Translations under genes and position numbers: made by a program
The notes under the pieces: generated by a model
Told to the model about the DNA's origin: nothing
Databases searched by the model: none
The model's input: only the letters and a program-made list of their open reading frames with translations
Shown: positions 63,097-64,000 of the stretch, piece after piece
Position numbering within the stretch: position 1 is the stretch's first letter
How the letters are laid out: the number at the start of each line of letters is the position of its first letter
Assembly: GCA_033239125.1 (NCBI GenBank)
Contig: BSWB01000005.1
Location: forward strand, 50,948,993 to 51,012,992
Reading direction: 5' to 3'
DNA from: Fagopyrum homotropicum
Taxonomy: Eukaryota > Streptophyta > Magnoliopsida > Caryophyllales > Polygonaceae
DNA length: 64,000 nucleotides

Positions 63097-64000
63097 TCAA
63101 ACGAGGTATACTGGTGCAACCTCTTCAACCGGAACTTCCGGTTTGTACTTCTTAAGTCTATGACCGTTGACCTTGAAGCTTCCGCTTGTTTCGCCCCATA
63201 TCTCAACTGCACCATGAGGAAAAACATGTTTCACAACATAAGGTCCGGTCCATCTAGATTTTAACTTACCTGGAAAAAGGCGGAGGCTGGAGTTGAAGAG
63301 TAGAACTAAGTCTCCCTCGTTAAGCTCCTTTGGGACGATACGCTTGTCATGCCATCTCTTCGTCCTTTCCTTATAGATTTTGACATTCTCATAAGCGTTC
63401 AAACGCAGCTCCTCTAGCTCGTTGATCTCCAATAGCCGCTTCTCGCCGGCCTCCTTAATGTCGAAGTTCAACCATTTGATCGCCCAATATGCTTTGTGTT
63501 CTAAGTCAACGGGCAAATGGCAAGACTTCCCATATACCAAATTATAAGGGGTCGTGCCTATGGGAGTTTTAAATGCGGTCTTGTACGCCCAAAGAGCATC
63601 GTCCAATTTTATGGATCAATCCTTCCTTATCCTAGAGACGGTCTTCTCCAAAATTGCTTTGATTTCTCAATTCGAGATCTCGACCTGTCCACTAGTTTGA
63701 GGGTGATAAGGGGTTGATACCTTGTGGGTTACCCCATACTTCGATAGAAGTGCCTTGAACTTCCGGTTGATGAAATGCGTTCCTCCATCGCTGATGATGA
63801 TGCGTGGAGTTCCGAAACGTGGAAAGATAGTTCTATTCAAGAACTTCACAACCACCTTGGCGTCGTTAGTGGGAGAAGCGATGGCTTCAACCCATCTAGA
63901 GACGTAATCAACTGCAAGAAGAATGTAGAGGTTTCCTCCGGAGGACGGGAAAGGTCCCATGAAGTCAATCCCCCATACATCAAAGATTTCCACTTCTTGA
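63097..64000 (-). pseudogene. Athila E second unit, integrase C-terminal half
   Basis: On the minus strand it enters at the window edge with DVWGIDFMGPFPSS, then ISDGGTHF and QTSGQVEISN, where a single change (TTCTCAATTCGAG against TTCTCTATTCGAG at 56092) gives a stop in place of Arg. TGA at 63616-63618 is shared with the left unit. The last part (DDALWAYKTAFKTPIGTTPYNLVYG to RWTGPYVVKHVFPHGAVEIWG) is open to 63097. It has one more stop than the left unit, so the extra lesion postdates duplication. Confidence 0.88.

Larger units (their letters stand above)
52206..64000 (-). mobile_element. Athila E: RT-less element in tandem array, continues beyond window
   Basis: On the minus strand: internal 3' part (64000-61539), LTR (61538-59787), full internal region (59786-53958), LTR (53957-52206). 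As in A, one LTR serves two units. The full internal region is only 5.8 kb because RT and RNase H are absent. The two copies of the region 52206-56420 / 59787-64000 are nearly identical, so the duplication is recent. They share the Trp-to-TGA stop in integrase (56035-56037 and 63616-63618). Array length and the right-hand target duplication cannot be seen. Confidence 0.9.

Overview
This is plant nuclear DNA, and almost certainly a heterochromatic (probably pericentromeric) part of a large flowering-plant genome. I see no host gene, tRNA, rRNA or CRISPR array. Nearly every base can be assigned to LTR retrotransposons, mostly Ty3/gypsy elements of the Athila type. They show a tRNA-Asp-type primer-binding site (TGGCGCCGTTGCCGGGGA) 6 nt after the LTR, a retropepsin with the CDLGAS motif, RT with FMDDF, integrase with HHCC and DD35E, and in one element the Athila ORF1 gene. 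The exceptions are one SIRE-like Ty1/copia element and one chromovirus-like LTR. I name the Athila lineages A to H for reference only.

Layout. (1) 1-20090: a + strand SIRE-like copia element (RNase H remnant, env-like gene, polypurine tracts, 3' LTR). Its env-like gene is split by an antisense solo Athila LTR (1962-2847 plus 17146-18034), and that LTR is itself split by Athila A (2848-17140). A is a tandem LTR-internal-LTR-internal-LTR array with one outer target duplication, ATAAC. (2) 20091-29576: + strand Athila B, with 5' LTR almost lost and coding region broken. (3) 29577-31816: a minus-strand chromovirus-like LTR. (4) 31817-34705: minus-strand Athila H (PR-RT-RNase H-INT remnants). (5) 34706-49605: a chimera made of the 3' end of Athila G and nearly all of Athila D, joined near 38490. 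(6) 49606-52205: minus-strand Athila F. (7) 52206-64000: minus-strand Athila E, a second tandem array, running off the window.

Working together: F and E encode Gag, protease and integrase but lack RT and RNase H through the same in-frame deletion. They look like a propagated non-autonomous lineage that would need RT from an H-like relative.

The most unusual signal is a set of short palindromic words with a CGGCCG/CGGTCG/CGATCG core and lineage-specific arms: CCACGGCCGTGG in A and D, AAATCGGCCGATTT in B, ACCTCGGTCGAGGT in the solo LTR, G, H, F and E. They recur at equivalent positions: just upstream of the TATA box, about 450-530 nt downstream of it, in the PR-RT spacer, and in most 3' noncoding regions. 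All words of one element change together, and word type does not follow coding similarity. Other conserved noncoding structure includes a covarying GGGA-loop hairpin before the polypurine tract, a conserved 3' block, and a fourfold LTR motif with fixed spacing.
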